This document shows, piece after piece, positions 9,001 through 19,124 of a stretch of DNA of 64,000 nucleotides (its first letter is position 1; each line of letters starts with the position of its first letter). The stretch is from Sepioteuthis lessoniana (taxonomy: Eukaryota; Mollusca; Cephalopoda; Myopsida; Loliginidae). The translations under genes were made by a program, and so were the position numbers. The stretch spans positions 107,454,207 through 107,518,206 of the forward strand of contig OY757917.1 of assembly GCA_963585895.1 (NCBI GenBank). The letters are read 5' to 3'. Under the pieces are notes generated by a model. That model saw nothing but the letters and a program-made list of their open reading frames with translations, had not been told where the DNA came from and searched no databases.

Positions 9001-9528
9001 GTGCGAAATGCGTTACCCCTTGTCGGCTTGAACTACAGAGCGGGCCTGGCAGACATGCCCGATTGCGCTCGCTGCGGCAGTGGCTTGGAAGAAACGGCTG
9101 AGCACGCCTTCTACTACTGCGAGCGAGTTCGCCCGTTTTGGGATCACGTCGGCGAGTGGACGGCTCGCATCGAACCCAAACAGCTCGTGCTGCTCGACGT
9201 TGGTTACGTCGTGGACAACGTTCTTCCTCCGTATCAGGGTGAGAAGCGTGTGGTGTTTCTCGCGATCCTAGCTGTAGCTAGAATGGTGATTTGGACGACG
9301 CGAAACAAGGGATTGTATGACGATGCAAACTTTTCTCATCGTGATCTGATTTTGTATTTTCGGCATCAGCTGAGGGTCAAAATCAGATGCGATAGAAAAC
9401 GCTTGGATCGCATAACATTCAGCAAAAGGTGGGTGAATGCAGCGAGCCTGGTCGTGCGAAAGGGAGCAACGTTGGAGTCATCCTTCCCTCCTCTGCCGGC
9501 TCATGGCGTCTACGGTACGGGTCCTTAG
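6061..9528 (+). CDS. ORF2, APE endonuclease/reverse transcriptase (unit 2, intact)
   Basis: This 1155-residue protein nicks target DNA and reverse-transcribes the element RNA at the nick. The N-terminal endonuclease (about 1-240) shows the expected active-site set: N9, E38, Y109, D139 and N141 (GDWN), then D228 and H229 (TDH). The RT core spans about 480-760, with D592 in AFDRVDH, QGCPLSP at 645 and D692-D693 in FADD. A C-terminal cluster C1002, C1005, H1015, C1020 matches the zinc-binding tail of RT proteins. I start it at the first ATG; the frame is open nine bases further upstream through a GTG. A 14-nt stop-to-ATG gap suggests reinitiation or a frameshift-free bicistronic mRNA. Distinctive residues are Arg in LNYRAGLAD, Ser in CSDLPL and Ala at the variable codon 7963-7965. 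Confidence 0.95.
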   Translation: MALNLATLNVRGLRDPGKCTRLLGELKTLGVDVAAVQETHFTCGADCRVLESDFNVFSAYGSRTSVGVSLLVGRSLDADVDVVFAGDGGRLVVADVAVKSFKFRLVAVYAPNIVVERVSFFRRLAPFLDDTKRLVLMGDWNAILDPKTDKVGRGARRVGRCESSLAGLMTRHDLVDRFRLDHPGREMWTWLDSSPSAKVGSYLDRVLVRRADIDFVSCPTFHLIAWTDHKLVRVSLRLANRPSLAGYWKFNTSLLEIRDFRDRLESLIQRALVGAVTGNRWWGSLKHRIRDFATKYGRQLNVDRTAEAKSIDDRLSRAVAGGDSLNVELARGDLERESSERYKGYVVRSRLKRVLNEAVKTNATAREEEVRRFPDRYIGSVKAPDGRLLRSAREIRDAFRAHFRDRFARCSDLPLREFRSYLADFPRLGVAEAASCEGVVTECEVRDALKQVGLNKSPGLDGLPYEVYLRMSHMFVPILTDMFNHWFAQGAIPGSVTKGVITLLKKGGRHVWEGLDDYRPITLLNTELKILARVLANRLQLVISDLIGSEQTFAVKGRSIQDNLHLIREVLEGIEDGTEAALISLDQSKAFDRVDHRFLATVLETAGFKPEFRRWISMMYHNPQAVVQVNGRRSAVFAVERSVRQGCPLSPLLYVLALEPLLRRLRDRTANPALRGVPFAGPLTARVSAFADDITVFVSRRLDIKAVKKAVSEYERIAGAKVNFDKSEGLRLGAWRGSNTLPGPFRWSDGPVRILGVWFGPGLQLERNWSEIQAKVNAQVGIWLSRRLSLKGRAEACAVYVFPLILYRLAVLPLPKVNRLALQRSLSRLLWGGARPMVRRQVCIQRTRNGGLGMPDLESHWLAERLAYLGRALTGDAVWRLKASRTFPRLKSDPKAEGRRRPLGETLFVRECRTALRNLLGSSDLSRPRKELYRELVVGSASDPLSERHGWTTEEIRSHWNWAPGSSFLNNSEFSLTWRLVRNALPLVGLNYRAGLADMPDCARCGSGLEETAEHAFYYCERVRPFWDHVGEWTARIEPKQLVLLDVGYVVDNVLPPYQGEKRVVFLAILAVARMVIWTTRNKGLYDDANFSHRDLILYFRHQLRVKIRCDRKRLDRITFSKRWVNAASLVVRKGATLESSFPPLPAHGVYGTGP

Positions 9529-10235
9529 GGACCCCACCCCTGGTGAGTAAAACTGTTCCCTTTTTCTTTGGTACCCAGGTACCTAGTTAGCAGTATGTTT
9601 GTGAGTCATTGTCCCCGTCATCTAGTTGTTAGTTCTCAAGATCTTCCCCATCCCCATTATTTTTGTACCTCAATCCGTATCCCAGTCCACGTTTACTGAA
9701 GATCTTGAACATTCATATGTATAAAAATCATATCACCTACTTGTATTAACCCATACCGCGCCCGACCCCTAAATTCTTTTCACCCCTGTAGATTAGGATC
9801 CCTGCCCCACCTAGGGTAGGTCCGACTTGTTTCCGGTTCTTTCGCCCCGGAAAACAGTCGGCCTCCAATTTTATAGACGGGGGGATGGGAGGGCAACCAA
9901 ACGGGGGATTTTTCCTTGTTTTTATATATATTTCGGGGTTTTTCTCCCATTCCCATCACATTCATTGTAAATAAATCATAAAATCATTCATGAATCTCGG
10001 GATTTTAAGTAGGACTTCTTCATAGAGCAAATGTGGTATTGTGGTGATTGTAGCGCAAAAGGCGATGGATGAATGGATATTTATTGTATTGTTGAATGGG
10101 TCGGCGAATGTGGCTAGCTAGGTCTCCTTAGTTTATATAGAAAAGTATGACCGCTCCCTTCCCCTCCCCAAAAACTTCAAGGCCTTGTGCCTTCTGTGTA
10201 CACTACACAGAAATAAAGCAGACTCGAACCTTCAG
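9529..10235 (+). promoter_or_regulatory. 3' UTR and tail of unit 2
   Basis: This is the short form, lacking the 10 nt found in unit 1 near 9980. It keeps the hairpins at 9822-9861 and 10192-10212, TATATAG at 10134-10140, and the 18-nt tail at 10218-10235. The donor-like motif after the stop is GTGAGT. The junction module Y follows (10236-10252). Confidence 0.65.
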
Positions 10236-10252
10236 GCAGACTCGAATGTGAA

Positions 10253-10545
10253 TTTTTTGTCTGAGTTCTTTTTCACCACGAAAAAGTAAGTTCTTTATTG
10301 TTAAAAATTTGTTAAAATTATTGTTATTGAATTTTATTGTTGTTAAAGTTTTGTGACCCCCCTCAAACTATTGTTCTTTGTTTGTGAGGAGGGTCAAACG
10401 CGACTCGATTTTTTTTGTTGAACTTTTTTAAAAAAAAACGACCGCCATTTTTATCAACATTCATCGTTCTACATTTATTCGTCTCGCCTGAATTTTTTGC
10501 AACACCATACGCGTTTCATCTCCCTCTGGTTGTGTTTTCACAACT
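10253..10545 (+). promoter_or_regulatory. 5' leader of unit 3 (lineage A)
   Basis: Same layout as the leader of unit 2, including the two hairpins (10355-10395 and 10529-10544) and GTAAGTT at about 10286. I see no difference of note from unit 2. Confidence 0.6.
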
Positions 10546-12498
10546 ATGGGGGAGCCCAACAACATGAAATCGCAATCACCGACCGACATATTCCAAACGC
10601 AACCCTCCCCAATGCCGGAAGAAGCTCCATTCGACCTCTCTTCATCGGCAAGTACAATACCACCGGCACAAAAACCAAAACAAACAGCTGTCTCTTGGTC
10701 TTCACATTGCGTGAATAAAAAATCCCCTTGTGACTACGCAAGAGACAGGGTCGAAAAGTATGAAAAGTATTTCAAGGACGGGGAAATTCTCCCAATACCC
10801 GAATTGGTCGAGGCGGTCGAACCGAAGACCCTGTCCTTCGTAGTCACAGACATTAAGACCAAGAGACTAGCGGGGATTAAGAAAGAAACTTTTGAAGACC
10901 TTCTGAAAACGGCAAACATCCCAGGAAAATATTTCTGCCGCAGAAGTTTCGCTACATGGGATGTCTTATTACCCTCAGAGGAAGTAGCGAAAAGCCTCGC
11001 CGGTGGTAACATCACCACACGCTTCTTCCGGCTACAACCGGAATATCGAGGCAAAAGAAGAATACGAGTCACCGTATGCAATGTATCTATGCAATTGAGT
11101 GGTGACGTCCTCGCCGCCTATCTAAGTATATACGGCGGCGTGGAACAAGTCACACAAGTAACGTCAACACGGGGAACCGCGTACGGTGACTACGTATTCG
11201 TTATGTGCCTCGATAGGGGAGGGTTTAACAAAATTCCCCATAAAATACGATACCGCGATCAAACCATGACAGTCATCGTTGAGGGCAGGAAACCGCTATG
11301 TTGGTCCTGCAATAACATCGGCCACTTTTCAAAAAACTGCCCTCAAAAATCAACAATCACCACCACAACAACGAATACTACTACTACTACTGCTACTACT
11401 GCTACTCCTGCACCTGTCATAGCAGCAATAATACCAACAGAAACCTCAGAAAACAAACAAGAAACCCCTAAAGAAAATGAGGAAGGGTGGACGCAAGTCA
11501 CCAGAAAAAAGGGAGGGAAAAAAACTCCCCCAAAAAACCCAGCAACAACAGATACAACAACTCATTTGACTACAACTACGAAACCGACGACCACAAATAC
11601 GAAACAATCAACTGCAAAACAATCAACAAAAGAAGACAACCAAAACATTGACCCGATGGATATGTCCATGAATTTAAAAAGAAGGAGAGACAGCGAGGAT
11701 TCACCAACTAAAGAGGGGGAGAAAAAACATCCAAAAAAACCCACACAAACAACCACCATACCTCAGCATAAGGGGGAAAAAACAACAGAAAAATCACCAG
11801 TCCAAAATAAACAAAGACCAGCACAATTGATTCCTCTCCCACAAAAAACAAAAACCACCCCTATCATCCCAACAGAAACACCATTACCCCCCTCTCTTTC
11901 ACCAATTAAAACCCCCAAAATGCTTACTCGATCCTATTCAGCAACCAGACTTACACCCTCTCCCCAAACACCGTCAACATCAGCAGCAACTGTTCAAAAA
12001 CCAAGAGCACGCTCTACGGAAGCCCGACGTGCCATAAACTCTTTTTACTTCTGCGAAGATATCATGGACAATCCACACATAGACCACACTTTAAAACAAT
12101 CATTAAAACCATTACGCTCGCTCCAAAAAATTGACACTAAAGACATCACAAAGCCACATCTATTCAAGGACGCACCAAAATTGACCACATTCGTCCGCTT
12201 GGCTGGCAATCGGACCAAGGAACTCTGGAACTTTATTGACGAAGCCAGCCGGGCGGATGTAATGCTGGTCGATACGAAAAATCCAATGCTGAAAAAAATG
12301 CTACCCTTCTGTGCGGGCAGGGTCCCGATTTTGGTTCACCCATCATTCTATAGGTCCCTAAAGTTGCGGTACCCTATGGATGTCGGTGGAATTACCAGGG
12401 ACGACCGAGTAAGTACTGAACTCGGCACCGGATCCCTGCGTCAGGCCGTCGGCATCCTTACTCCGAAGGATTTCCGGCCCGTAGTCGACACTGAGTAA
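10546..12498 (+). CDS. ORF1, zinc-knuckle protein (unit 3, lineage A)
   Basis: The 650-residue product is identical to that of unit 2, down to the threonine-rich linker coded by unstable triplet runs. Such runs would be expected to drift, so the two copies separated very recently or were homogenised. The zinc knuckle is CWSCNNIGHFSKNC (residues 252-265). The ORF is open even though the ORF2 that follows is broken, so this unit could still supply ORF1 protein. Confidence 0.92.
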   Translation: MGEPNNMKSQSPTDIFQTQPSPMPEEAPFDLSSSASTIPPAQKPKQTAVSWSSHCVNKKSPCDYARDRVEKYEKYFKDGEILPIPELVEAVEPKTLSFVVTDIKTKRLAGIKKETFEDLLKTANIPGKYFCRRSFATWDVLLPSEEVAKSLAGGNITTRFFRLQPEYRGKRRIRVTVCNVSMQLSGDVLAAYLSIYGGVEQVTQVTSTRGTAYGDYVFVMCLDRGGFNKIPHKIRYRDQTMTVIVEGRKPLCWSCNNIGHFSKNCPQKSTITTTTTNTTTTTATTATPAPVIAAIIPTETSENKQETPKENEEGWTQVTRKKGGKKTPPKNPATTDTTTHLTTTTKPTTTNTKQSTAKQSTKEDNQNIDPMDMSMNLKRRRDSEDSPTKEGEKKHPKKPTQTTTIPQHKGEKTTEKSPVQNKQRPAQLIPLPQKTKTTPIIPTETPLPPSLSPIKTPKMLTRSYSATRLTPSPQTPSTSAATVQKPRARSTEARRAINSFYFCEDIMDNPHIDHTLKQSLKPLRSLQKIDTKDITKPHLFKDAPKLTTFVRLAGNRTKELWNFIDEASRADVMLVDTKNPMLKKMLPFCAGRVPILVHPSFYRSLKLRYPMDVGGITRDDRVSTELGTGSLRQAVGILTPKDFRPVVDTE

Positions 12499-12512
12499 GG
12501 TAAGTGGGATTG

Positions 12513-15500
12513 ATGGCTCTAAACCTTGCTACTTTGAATGTGAGGGGATTGAGGGATCCGGGCAAGTGTACGCGCTTGCTTGGTGAACTTAAAACTCTCG
12601 GCGTAGACGTTGCTGCAGTGCAGGAAACCCATTTCACTTGCGGTGCCGACTGTCGTGTGCTGGAAAGCGATTTTAACGTTTTCTCAGCATACGGCAGCCG
12701 TACCAGCGTTGGGGTTTCTTTGCTAGTTGGACGCAGCCTTGATGCTGATGTTGACGTTGTTTTTGCAGGTGACGGGGGCCGACTGGTTGTGGCCGATGTT
12801 GCCGTGAAAAGTTTCAAGTTTCGTCTGGTTGCGGTTTATGCGCCCAATATCGTTGTGGAGAGGGTTTCCTTTTTTCGTCGGTTGGCGCCGTTCCTGGACG
12901 ATACGAAGCGGCTAGTTTTAATGGGTGATTGGAATGCGATCCTTGATCCCAAGACAGATAAGGTCGGGCGGGGAGCTAGGCGTGTGGGAAGGTGTGAAAG
13001 CAGCCTTGCCGGCCTCATGACTCGTCATGACCTCGTCGACAGGTTTCGTCTGGATCACCCAGGGCGGGAGATGTGGACGTGGCTAGATAGTTCGCCCTCT
13101 GCCAAAGTAGGTTCCTACTTGGACAGAGTGTTAGTGAGACGAGCTGACATTGATTTTGTTAGTTGTCCCACGTTCCACTTGATAGCGTGGACTGACCATA
13201 AACTTGTTAGAGTCAGTCTACGGTTAGCAAATAGGCCTAGTCTGGCCGGCTACTGGAAGTTCAATACCTCCTTACTGGAGATACGGGACTTCCGGGACCG
13301 GCTGGAATCCCTAATTCAGCGGGCGTTAGTGGGGGCGGTTACCGGGAATAGGTGGTGGGGATCTCTTAAACATAGGATTAGAGATTTCGCTACCAAGTAC
13401 GGTCGACAGCTCAACCTAGATAGGACCAAGGAAGCGAAATCTATAGACGATAGACTTTCCCGGGCGGTGGCTGGGGGGGACTCCCTAAACGTAGAGCTAG
13501 CTAGGGGGGGACCTTGAGCGCGAGAGTAGCGAGCGCTACAAGGGATACGTAGTTAGATCTAGGTTAAAGAGAGTTCTCAACGAAGCTGTGAAAACGAACG
13601 CGACTGCGCGTGAAGAAGAAGTGCGAAGGTTCCCCGATCGGTATATCGGTTCTGTCAAGGCCCCGGATGGGCGACTGCTGCGATCGACTCGTGAGATTCG
13701 TGACGCCTTTCGGGCGCACTTTCGGGATCGCTTTGCCCGCTGTACTGATCTCCCGCTCCGGGAGTTTCGTAGCTATCTTGCCGACTTCCCCCGCCTTGGG
13801 GTGGCTGAAGCGGCTAGCTGCGAGGGTGTGGTTACTGAATGCGAAGTCCGTGACACGTTGAAGCAGGTCGGCCTCAACAAGTCGCCGGGACTAGATGGTT
13901 TGCCCTACGAAGTGTACTTGAGGATGTCGCACATGTTTGTGCCTATTCTGACGGATATGTTCAACCATTGGTTCGCCCAGGGAGCCATCCCTGGTAGCGT
14001 TACCAAGGGCGTGATCACATTGCTGAAGAAAGGTGGCAGGCATGTTTGGGAGGGTTTAGACGATTACAGGCCCATAACTCTGCTTAACACAGAGTTAAAG
14101 ATTTTGGCCCGGGTCTTAGCGAATCGTTTACAGCTTGTCATTAGCGATCTGATCGGCTCTGAGCAGACCTTTGCTGTGAAGGGAAGATCGATCCAGGACA
14201 ACCTGCACTTGATTCGCGAGGTCCTAGAGGGTATAGAAGACGGCACCGAGGCCGCGCTGATCAGTTTAGATCAGTCCAAGGCCTTCGATAGGGTTGACCA
14301 TCGGTTTTTGGCGACTGTTTTGGAGACTGCCGGATTCAAACCGGAGTTCCGCAGATGGATTAGCATGATGTACCACAACCCTCAGGCAGTGGTGCAGGTG
14401 AACGGAAGGCGTTCGAGGGTGTTCGCGGTCGAGCGGTCGGTCCGGCAGGGCTGCCCGTTGTCTCCTCTTCTCTATGTCCTAGCTTTGGAGCCCCTGCTCC
14501 GTAGGCTTAGGGATAGGACGGCAAATCCGGCCCTGCGCGGTGTCCCTTTTGCTGGCCCTCTTACGGCAAGGGTTTCCGCGTTCGCCGATGATATCACAGT
14601 GTTTGTATCCCGCCGTCTGGATATAAAGGCTGTGAAGAAGGCGGTTAGCGAGTACGAGCGGATTGCAGGAGCCAAGGTCAATTTTGACAAAAGCGAAGGT
14701 TTGCGGCTCGGTGCTTGGAGGGGTAGCAATACTCTTCCGGGGCCGTTCCGCTGGAGTGACGGACCCGTCCGCATCCTCGGGGTGTGGTTCGGGCCCGGCC
14801 TCCAACTGGAGCGAAATTGGTCGGAAGTACAAGCCAAGGTGAATGCTCAGGTGGGAATCTGGCTTTCAAGGAGGTTGTCCTTAAAGGGCAGGGCGGAGGC
14901 GTGCGCCGTGTACGTCTTCCCCTTGATCCTTTACCGATTGGCTGTACTTCCTCTGCCTAAGGTAAATCGGTTGGCGCTGCAACGATCCCTTTCCAGATTG
15001 CTCTGGGGGGGTGCAAGGCCGATGGTCCGTAGGCAGGTCTGTATCCAACGTACACGCAACGGGGGTCTAGGTATGCCTGATCTGGAGAGCCACTGGCTTG
15101 CTGAAAGACTTGCATACCTGGGCAGAGCTTTGACGGGGGACGCAGTGTGGAGACTGAAGGCGAGTCGGACTTTTCCTCGCCTAAAGTCAGACCCAAAGGC
15201 TGAAGGTCGACGTAGGCCTTTGGGCGAAACACTGTTTGTCCGCGAGTGCCGAACGGCCCTTCGTAACCTTCTTGGGTCCAGTGACCTTTCACGGCCTCGA
15301 AAAGAACTATATCGGGAGCTAGTGGTGGGTTCCGCTTCTGATCCTCTCAGCGAGCGGCACGGCTGGACGACGGAGGAGATTCGCTCTCATTGGAATTGGG
15401 CGCCAGGATCGAGCTTCTTGAACAACTCCGAGTTCTCGCTCACCTGGCGACTTGTGCGAAATGCGTTACCCCTTGTCGGCTTGAACTACAAAGCGGGCCT

Positions 15501-15981
15501 GGCAGACATGCCCGATTGCGCTCGCTGCGGCAGTGGCTTGGAAGAAACGGCTGAGCACGCCTTCTACTACTGCGAGCGAGTTCGCCCGTTTTGGGATCAC
15601 GTCGGCGAGTGGACGGCTCGCATCGAACCCAAACAGCTCGTGCTGCTCGACGTTGGTTACGTCGTGGACAACGTTCTTCCTCCGTATCAGGGTGAGAAGC
15701 GTGTGGTGTTTCTCGCGATCCTAGCTGTAGCTAGAATGGTGATTTGGACGACGCGAAACAAGGGATTGTATGACGATGCAAACTTTTCTCATCGTGATCT
15801 GATTTTGTATTTTCGGCATCAGCTGAGGGTCAAAATCAGATGCGATAGAAAACGCTTGGATCGCATAACATTCAGCAAAAGGTGGGTGAATGCAGCGAGC
15901 CTGGTCGTGCGAAAGGGAGCAACGTTGGAGTCATCCTTCCCTCCTCTGCCGGCTCATGGCGTCTACGGTACGGGTCCTTAG
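12513..15981 (+). pseudogene. ORF2, endonuclease/RT split by +1 G (unit 3)
   Basis: The G6 run found in intact copies is G7 here (13504-13510). Translation from the ATG at 12513 ends at a TGA at 13515-13517 after 334 residues. That product would hold a complete endonuclease, including N9, E38, GDWN and TDH, but no RT. The rest, from about 13520 to 15981, stays open in the shifted frame with AFDRVDH, FADD and the zinc tail intact. Unit 5 carries the same extra G plus the same nearby changes (Thr in RSTREIR, Arg at the variable codon 14416-14418), so the lesion was copied as a block. A sequencing error in the homopolymer, or programmed slippage, cannot be excluded. Confidence 0.85.
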
Positions 15982-16699
15982 GGACCCCACCCCTGGTGAG
16001 TAAAACTGTTCCCTTTTTCTTTTGGTACCCAGGTACCTAGTTAGCAGTATGTTTGTGAGTCATTGTCCCCGTCATCTAGTTGTTAGTTCTCAAGATCTTC
16101 CCCATCCCCATTATTTTTGTACCTCAATCCGTATCCCAGTCCAAGTTTACTGAAGATCTTGAACATTCATATGTATAAAAATCATATCACCTACTTGAAT
16201 TAACCCATACCGCGCCCGACCCCTAAATTCTTTTCACCCCTGTAGATTAGGATCCCTGCCCCACCTAGGGTAGGTCCGACTTGTTTCCGGTTCTTTCGCC
16301 CCGGAAAACAGTCGGCCTCCAATTTTATAGACGGGGGGATGGGAGGGCAACCAAACGGGGGATTTTTCCTTGTTTTTATATATATTTCGGGGTTTTTCTC
16401 CCATTCCCATCACATTCATTGTAAATAAATCATACTTGTAAATAAAATCATTCACGAATCTCGGGATTTTAAGTAGGACTTCTTCATAGAGCAAATGTGG
16501 TATTGTGGTGATTGTAGCGCAAAAGGCGATGGATGAATGGATATTTATTGTATTGTTGAATGGGTCGGCGAATGTGGCTAGCTAGGTCTCCTTAGTTTAT
16601 ATAGAAAAGTATGACCGCTCCCTTCCCCTCCCCAAAAACTTCAAGGCCTTGTGCCTTCTGTGTACACTACACAGAAATAAAGCAGACTCGAACCTTCAG
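15982..16699 (+). promoter_or_regulatory. 3' UTR and tail of unit 3
   Basis: This is the long form, although ORF1 is the same as in unit 2, whose 3' UTR is short. Hairpins lie at 16276-16315 and 16656-16676, TATATAG at 16598-16604 and the tail at 16682-16699. Module Y follows at 16700-16716. Confidence 0.65.
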
Positions 16700-16716
16700 G
16701 CAGACTCGAATGTGAA

Positions 16717-17031
16717 TTTTTTTGTCTGAGTTCTTTTTCACTTGAAAAAAGTAAGTTCTTTATTGTTAAAAATTGTTATTGTTATTGCTTTGGAAAAAAT
16801 ATTGTTATTTGTTGGACCTTTTGAAACTTGTTTGTTATTGTTTTTGAACTATTATTGTTGACTGCCCCTCCCCCAAACAATTGTTATTTTGTTTGTTGAG
16901 GGGGGTCAACGCTTGTTATCCTCGGATCATTTTTGAAAAAACATAACGACTTATATCATCATCATCCAACGTATTTTCACCTACACAGAACATTCGACGG
17001 TCATCCTCCCCTAGCTGCCTCATAAGCAGCT
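16717..17031 (+). promoter_or_regulatory. 5' leader of unit 4 (A-like tip, B body)
   Basis: It contains about seven ATTGTT motifs. The large hairpin has the lineage B form: GTTGAC...CCCCTC...CAAAC (16857-16878) pairs with GTTTG..GAGGGG..GTCAAC (16891-16910). The start hairpin is at 17012-17032. Confidence 0.6.
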
Positions 17032-17032
17032 A
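17012..17032 (+). promoter_or_regulatory. Start-codon hairpin, lineage B form
   Basis: TAGCTGC (17012-17018), a 7-nt loop, GCAGCTA (17026-17032). The last paired base is the A of the ORF1 ATG. Copies are at 30017-30037, 36593-36613 and 43159-43179. Compared with lineage A the arms differ at several positions yet stay fully complementary. Confidence 0.65.
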
Positions 17033-19110
17033 TGGCAGAGGCACCAAATTCACCAGGGTCATTATCACCCGACATTTTTAAAGATCAAAGTCCCCCCTCA
17101 AAGCCGGAAGAAAGATGGCCTGCACTTTCGCAGCCATCTTCGTCGGCCAGTTCAATCCAACCGGCGCAAAAGGTACCTTCACTGCCAGCCTCTTGGACAA
17201 CAAAAGTAATTCAAAAAACACCAAAAGACTATTCAAAAATAAGAGAAAAATACGAGAAGTACTTCCAAGGGAATAGGATCCTCCCTATTCCCGAACTTGT
17301 ACAGGAAGTACAGCCAAAAATAATCTCGTTCGTTGTCACAGATTTAAAAACAAAGAGGCTGGCAGGTATCAAAAAAGATACTTTTGAAGGATTACTAAAA
17401 GCAGCAGACATCCCCGCGAAGTACTACTGTAGACGTAGCTTCGCAACATGGGATGTTCTGTTACCATCAGAAGACCTTGCAGCCAAACTGGCCGGCGAAA
17501 ATGTCATCTCCAAGTACTTCCGGCTTCAGCCAGAGTACATGGGAAGACGTAAAATCCGAATCACCGTGTGTAATGTCCCGATACAGCTGAATGAGGAGGT
17601 CCTGGCTGCCTACCTCGTAAAACACGGAGAAATAGAGGACATCACAAAAGCTAAGTCGGTTAACGGGACAGCGCACGGTGATTATATCTTCACCATGTGC
17701 CTGGACAGAGGGGGGTTCACAGCCATACCTCACGTAATCGAGTACGAACATCAGATCATGACAGTCGTTGTTGAGGGCAGGAAGCCCCAGTGCTGGAATT
17801 GCAAGCAGCTGGGGCACTTCTCAAAATCCTGCCCTCAAAAAACAACCAAATCAACTCCGGCCACAACAACAACAACAGAAACGACAACGAACACAACGAA
17901 CACAACGACAACTATAGCAGCAACAGCGACAACAACTGAAGTAAACAAAAACGAAACCCCTAAAACTAAAACCGGGGACAGCCCCAACAAAGAAGAGGGC
18001 TGGACCCAAGTAGTGAAAGGGGGAAAAAAGAAAAAAACTCCTATCAAAGAACCAGCAAAACAAACCCCCATCAAAGAACCAGCAACAGCAACAGTTTCAA
18101 AAAAACCAAACATCACCACGACTGCTAAAATTGACTCTAGTAGTACTCCTACCACAAGCACAGCCAAACCATCATCATCATCGACATCTGCAAGATCATC
18201 ATCATCATCGTCATTAACAAAAAAGAAAAACAAAGAAAATAACATTGAAAAAGAAGACGAAGCCATGGATTATTCAATTAACCTAAAACGGCGAAGGGAT
18301 AGTGATGACTCGGTAGCTGGGGAGGGGGAGAAAAAACACATTAAGGGACCACACCAAGAAACACCAACACAGTCCCAAACACCCTCCCAACCTCAAGAAA
18401 AGGGCGAAAAAATTGAAAGACCAGCCCAAATTATTCCTCCCCCACAAAAACATCAAAATACCCCAGCACACCTCTCTGACTTCCCACTTTCCCCAAAATC
18501 ACCTTCACTCTCACCAATCAGAACCCCTAAGCTCCTTACACGGGCACAATCGGTGACCAGGGAGTCACCAACAGCAGCAGCATCACCATCATCAACAGAA
18601 CTTAAGCCAAGGTCACGGTCGGCTTCAAACGAAGTCCGACGTGCCTTCACCGCTTTTCATTTCTGCGAGGACATCCTCGAGCCCCAAAACATGGACCACA
18701 TTTTAAAAAAAACTTTAAAACCCCTATCATCACTTAAAAAAATAGACGGCAAGGACATCACCAACCCGTATCTTTTTAAGAGTGCCGCAATGGTGACCAC
18801 ATTCGTCCGTTTGGCTGGACCCCGAACCAAAGAGCTTTGGCACTTTCTTGAGGGGGCCAGTCGAGCGGACGCAATGTTGGCGGATTTGCGCCACCAAAGT
18901 TTAAAAAAATTGCTTCCTTTTTGTTCGGGCAGGGTCCCGATTTTAGTTCACCCTACCTTCTATAGGTCCCTAAAATTGCGGTACCCCGTGGATGTCGGTG
19001 GAATTACCAGGGACGACCGAGTAAGTACTGAGCTCGGCACCGGATCCCTGCGTCAGGCCGTCGGCATCCTTACTCCCAAGGATTTCCGGCCCGTAGTCGA
19101 CACTGAGTAA
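17032..19110 (+). CDS. ORF1, zinc-knuckle protein (unit 4, lineage B)
   Basis: The 692-residue protein has the same domain order as lineage A but is strongly diverged from it: different N-terminus (MAEAPNSPG), a knuckle CWNCKQLGHFSKSC at C254, C257, H262 and C267, and a linker with an imperfect duplication around TPIKEPA and serine runs coded by TCA repeats. The basic cluster reads KRRRDSDDS. Only the last 60 residues, from GRVPILVHP, are nearly identical to lineage A. It differs from units 6-8 by two missing lysines (GEKIERP), by Ala/Val in FTAIPHVIEY and by Leu in FVRLAG, the last being shared with lineage A. Confidence 0.92.
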   Translation: MAEAPNSPGSLSPDIFKDQSPPSKPEERWPALSQPSSSASSIQPAQKVPSLPASWTTKVIQKTPKDYSKIREKYEKYFQGNRILPIPELVQEVQPKIISFVVTDLKTKRLAGIKKDTFEGLLKAADIPAKYYCRRSFATWDVLLPSEDLAAKLAGENVISKYFRLQPEYMGRRKIRITVCNVPIQLNEEVLAAYLVKHGEIEDITKAKSVNGTAHGDYIFTMCLDRGGFTAIPHVIEYEHQIMTVVVEGRKPQCWNCKQLGHFSKSCPQKTTKSTPATTTTTETTTNTTNTTTTIAATATTTEVNKNETPKTKTGDSPNKEEGWTQVVKGGKKKKTPIKEPAKQTPIKEPATATVSKKPNITTTAKIDSSSTPTTSTAKPSSSSTSARSSSSSSLTKKKNKENNIEKEDEAMDYSINLKRRRDSDDSVAGEGEKKHIKGPHQETPTQSQTPSQPQEKGEKIERPAQIIPPPQKHQNTPAHLSDFPLSPKSPSLSPIRTPKLLTRAQSVTRESPTAAASPSSTELKPRSRSASNEVRRAFTAFHFCEDILEPQNMDHILKKTLKPLSSLKKIDGKDITNPYLFKSAAMVTTFVRLAGPRTKELWHFLEGASRADAMLADLRHQSLKKLLPFCSGRVPILVHPTFYRSLKLRYPVDVGGITRDDRVSTELGTGSLRQAVGILTPKDFRPVVDTE

Positions 19111-19124
19111 GGTAAGTGGGATTG

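Larger units (their letters stand above)
3801..10235 (+). mobile_element. Unit 2, complete non-LTR retrotransposon, ORF1 lineage A
   Basis: This is a full-length copy with both ORFs open: leader 3801-4093, ORF1 4094-6046, ORF2 6061-9528, 3' UTR and tail to 10235. There are no LTRs, no integrase, and no poly(A). Two ORFs with an APE-type endonuclease and RT define a LINE-type element. The RT signatures (ISLDQSKAFDRVDH, VRQGCPLSP, the GVWFG segment) and an RRM-like region before a single zinc knuckle in ORF1 resemble the Tx1 branch of the L1 group. The clade assignment is from memory of motifs and needs a tree. Confidence 0.95.
10253..16699 (+). mobile_element. Unit 3, non-LTR retrotransposon, lineage A, ORF2 frameshifted
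   Basis: Start-to-start spacing from unit 2 is 6452 bp. The 5' half is almost identical to unit 2, which points to very recent duplication. The 3' half differs: ORF2 is split by one extra G, and the 3' UTR is the long form. Confidence 0.93.

Noticed and set aside
3801..10235. LTR retrotransposon or provirus
   Set aside because: There are no long terminal repeats, protease, RNase H or integrase. The endonuclease is APE-type and the ORF order is LINE-like.
17835..18266. 143-codon antisense ORF with acidic and valine-rich runs
   Set aside because: It is the reverse complement of the triplet repeats coding Thr/Ser runs in ORF1. Low complexity, no independent support.
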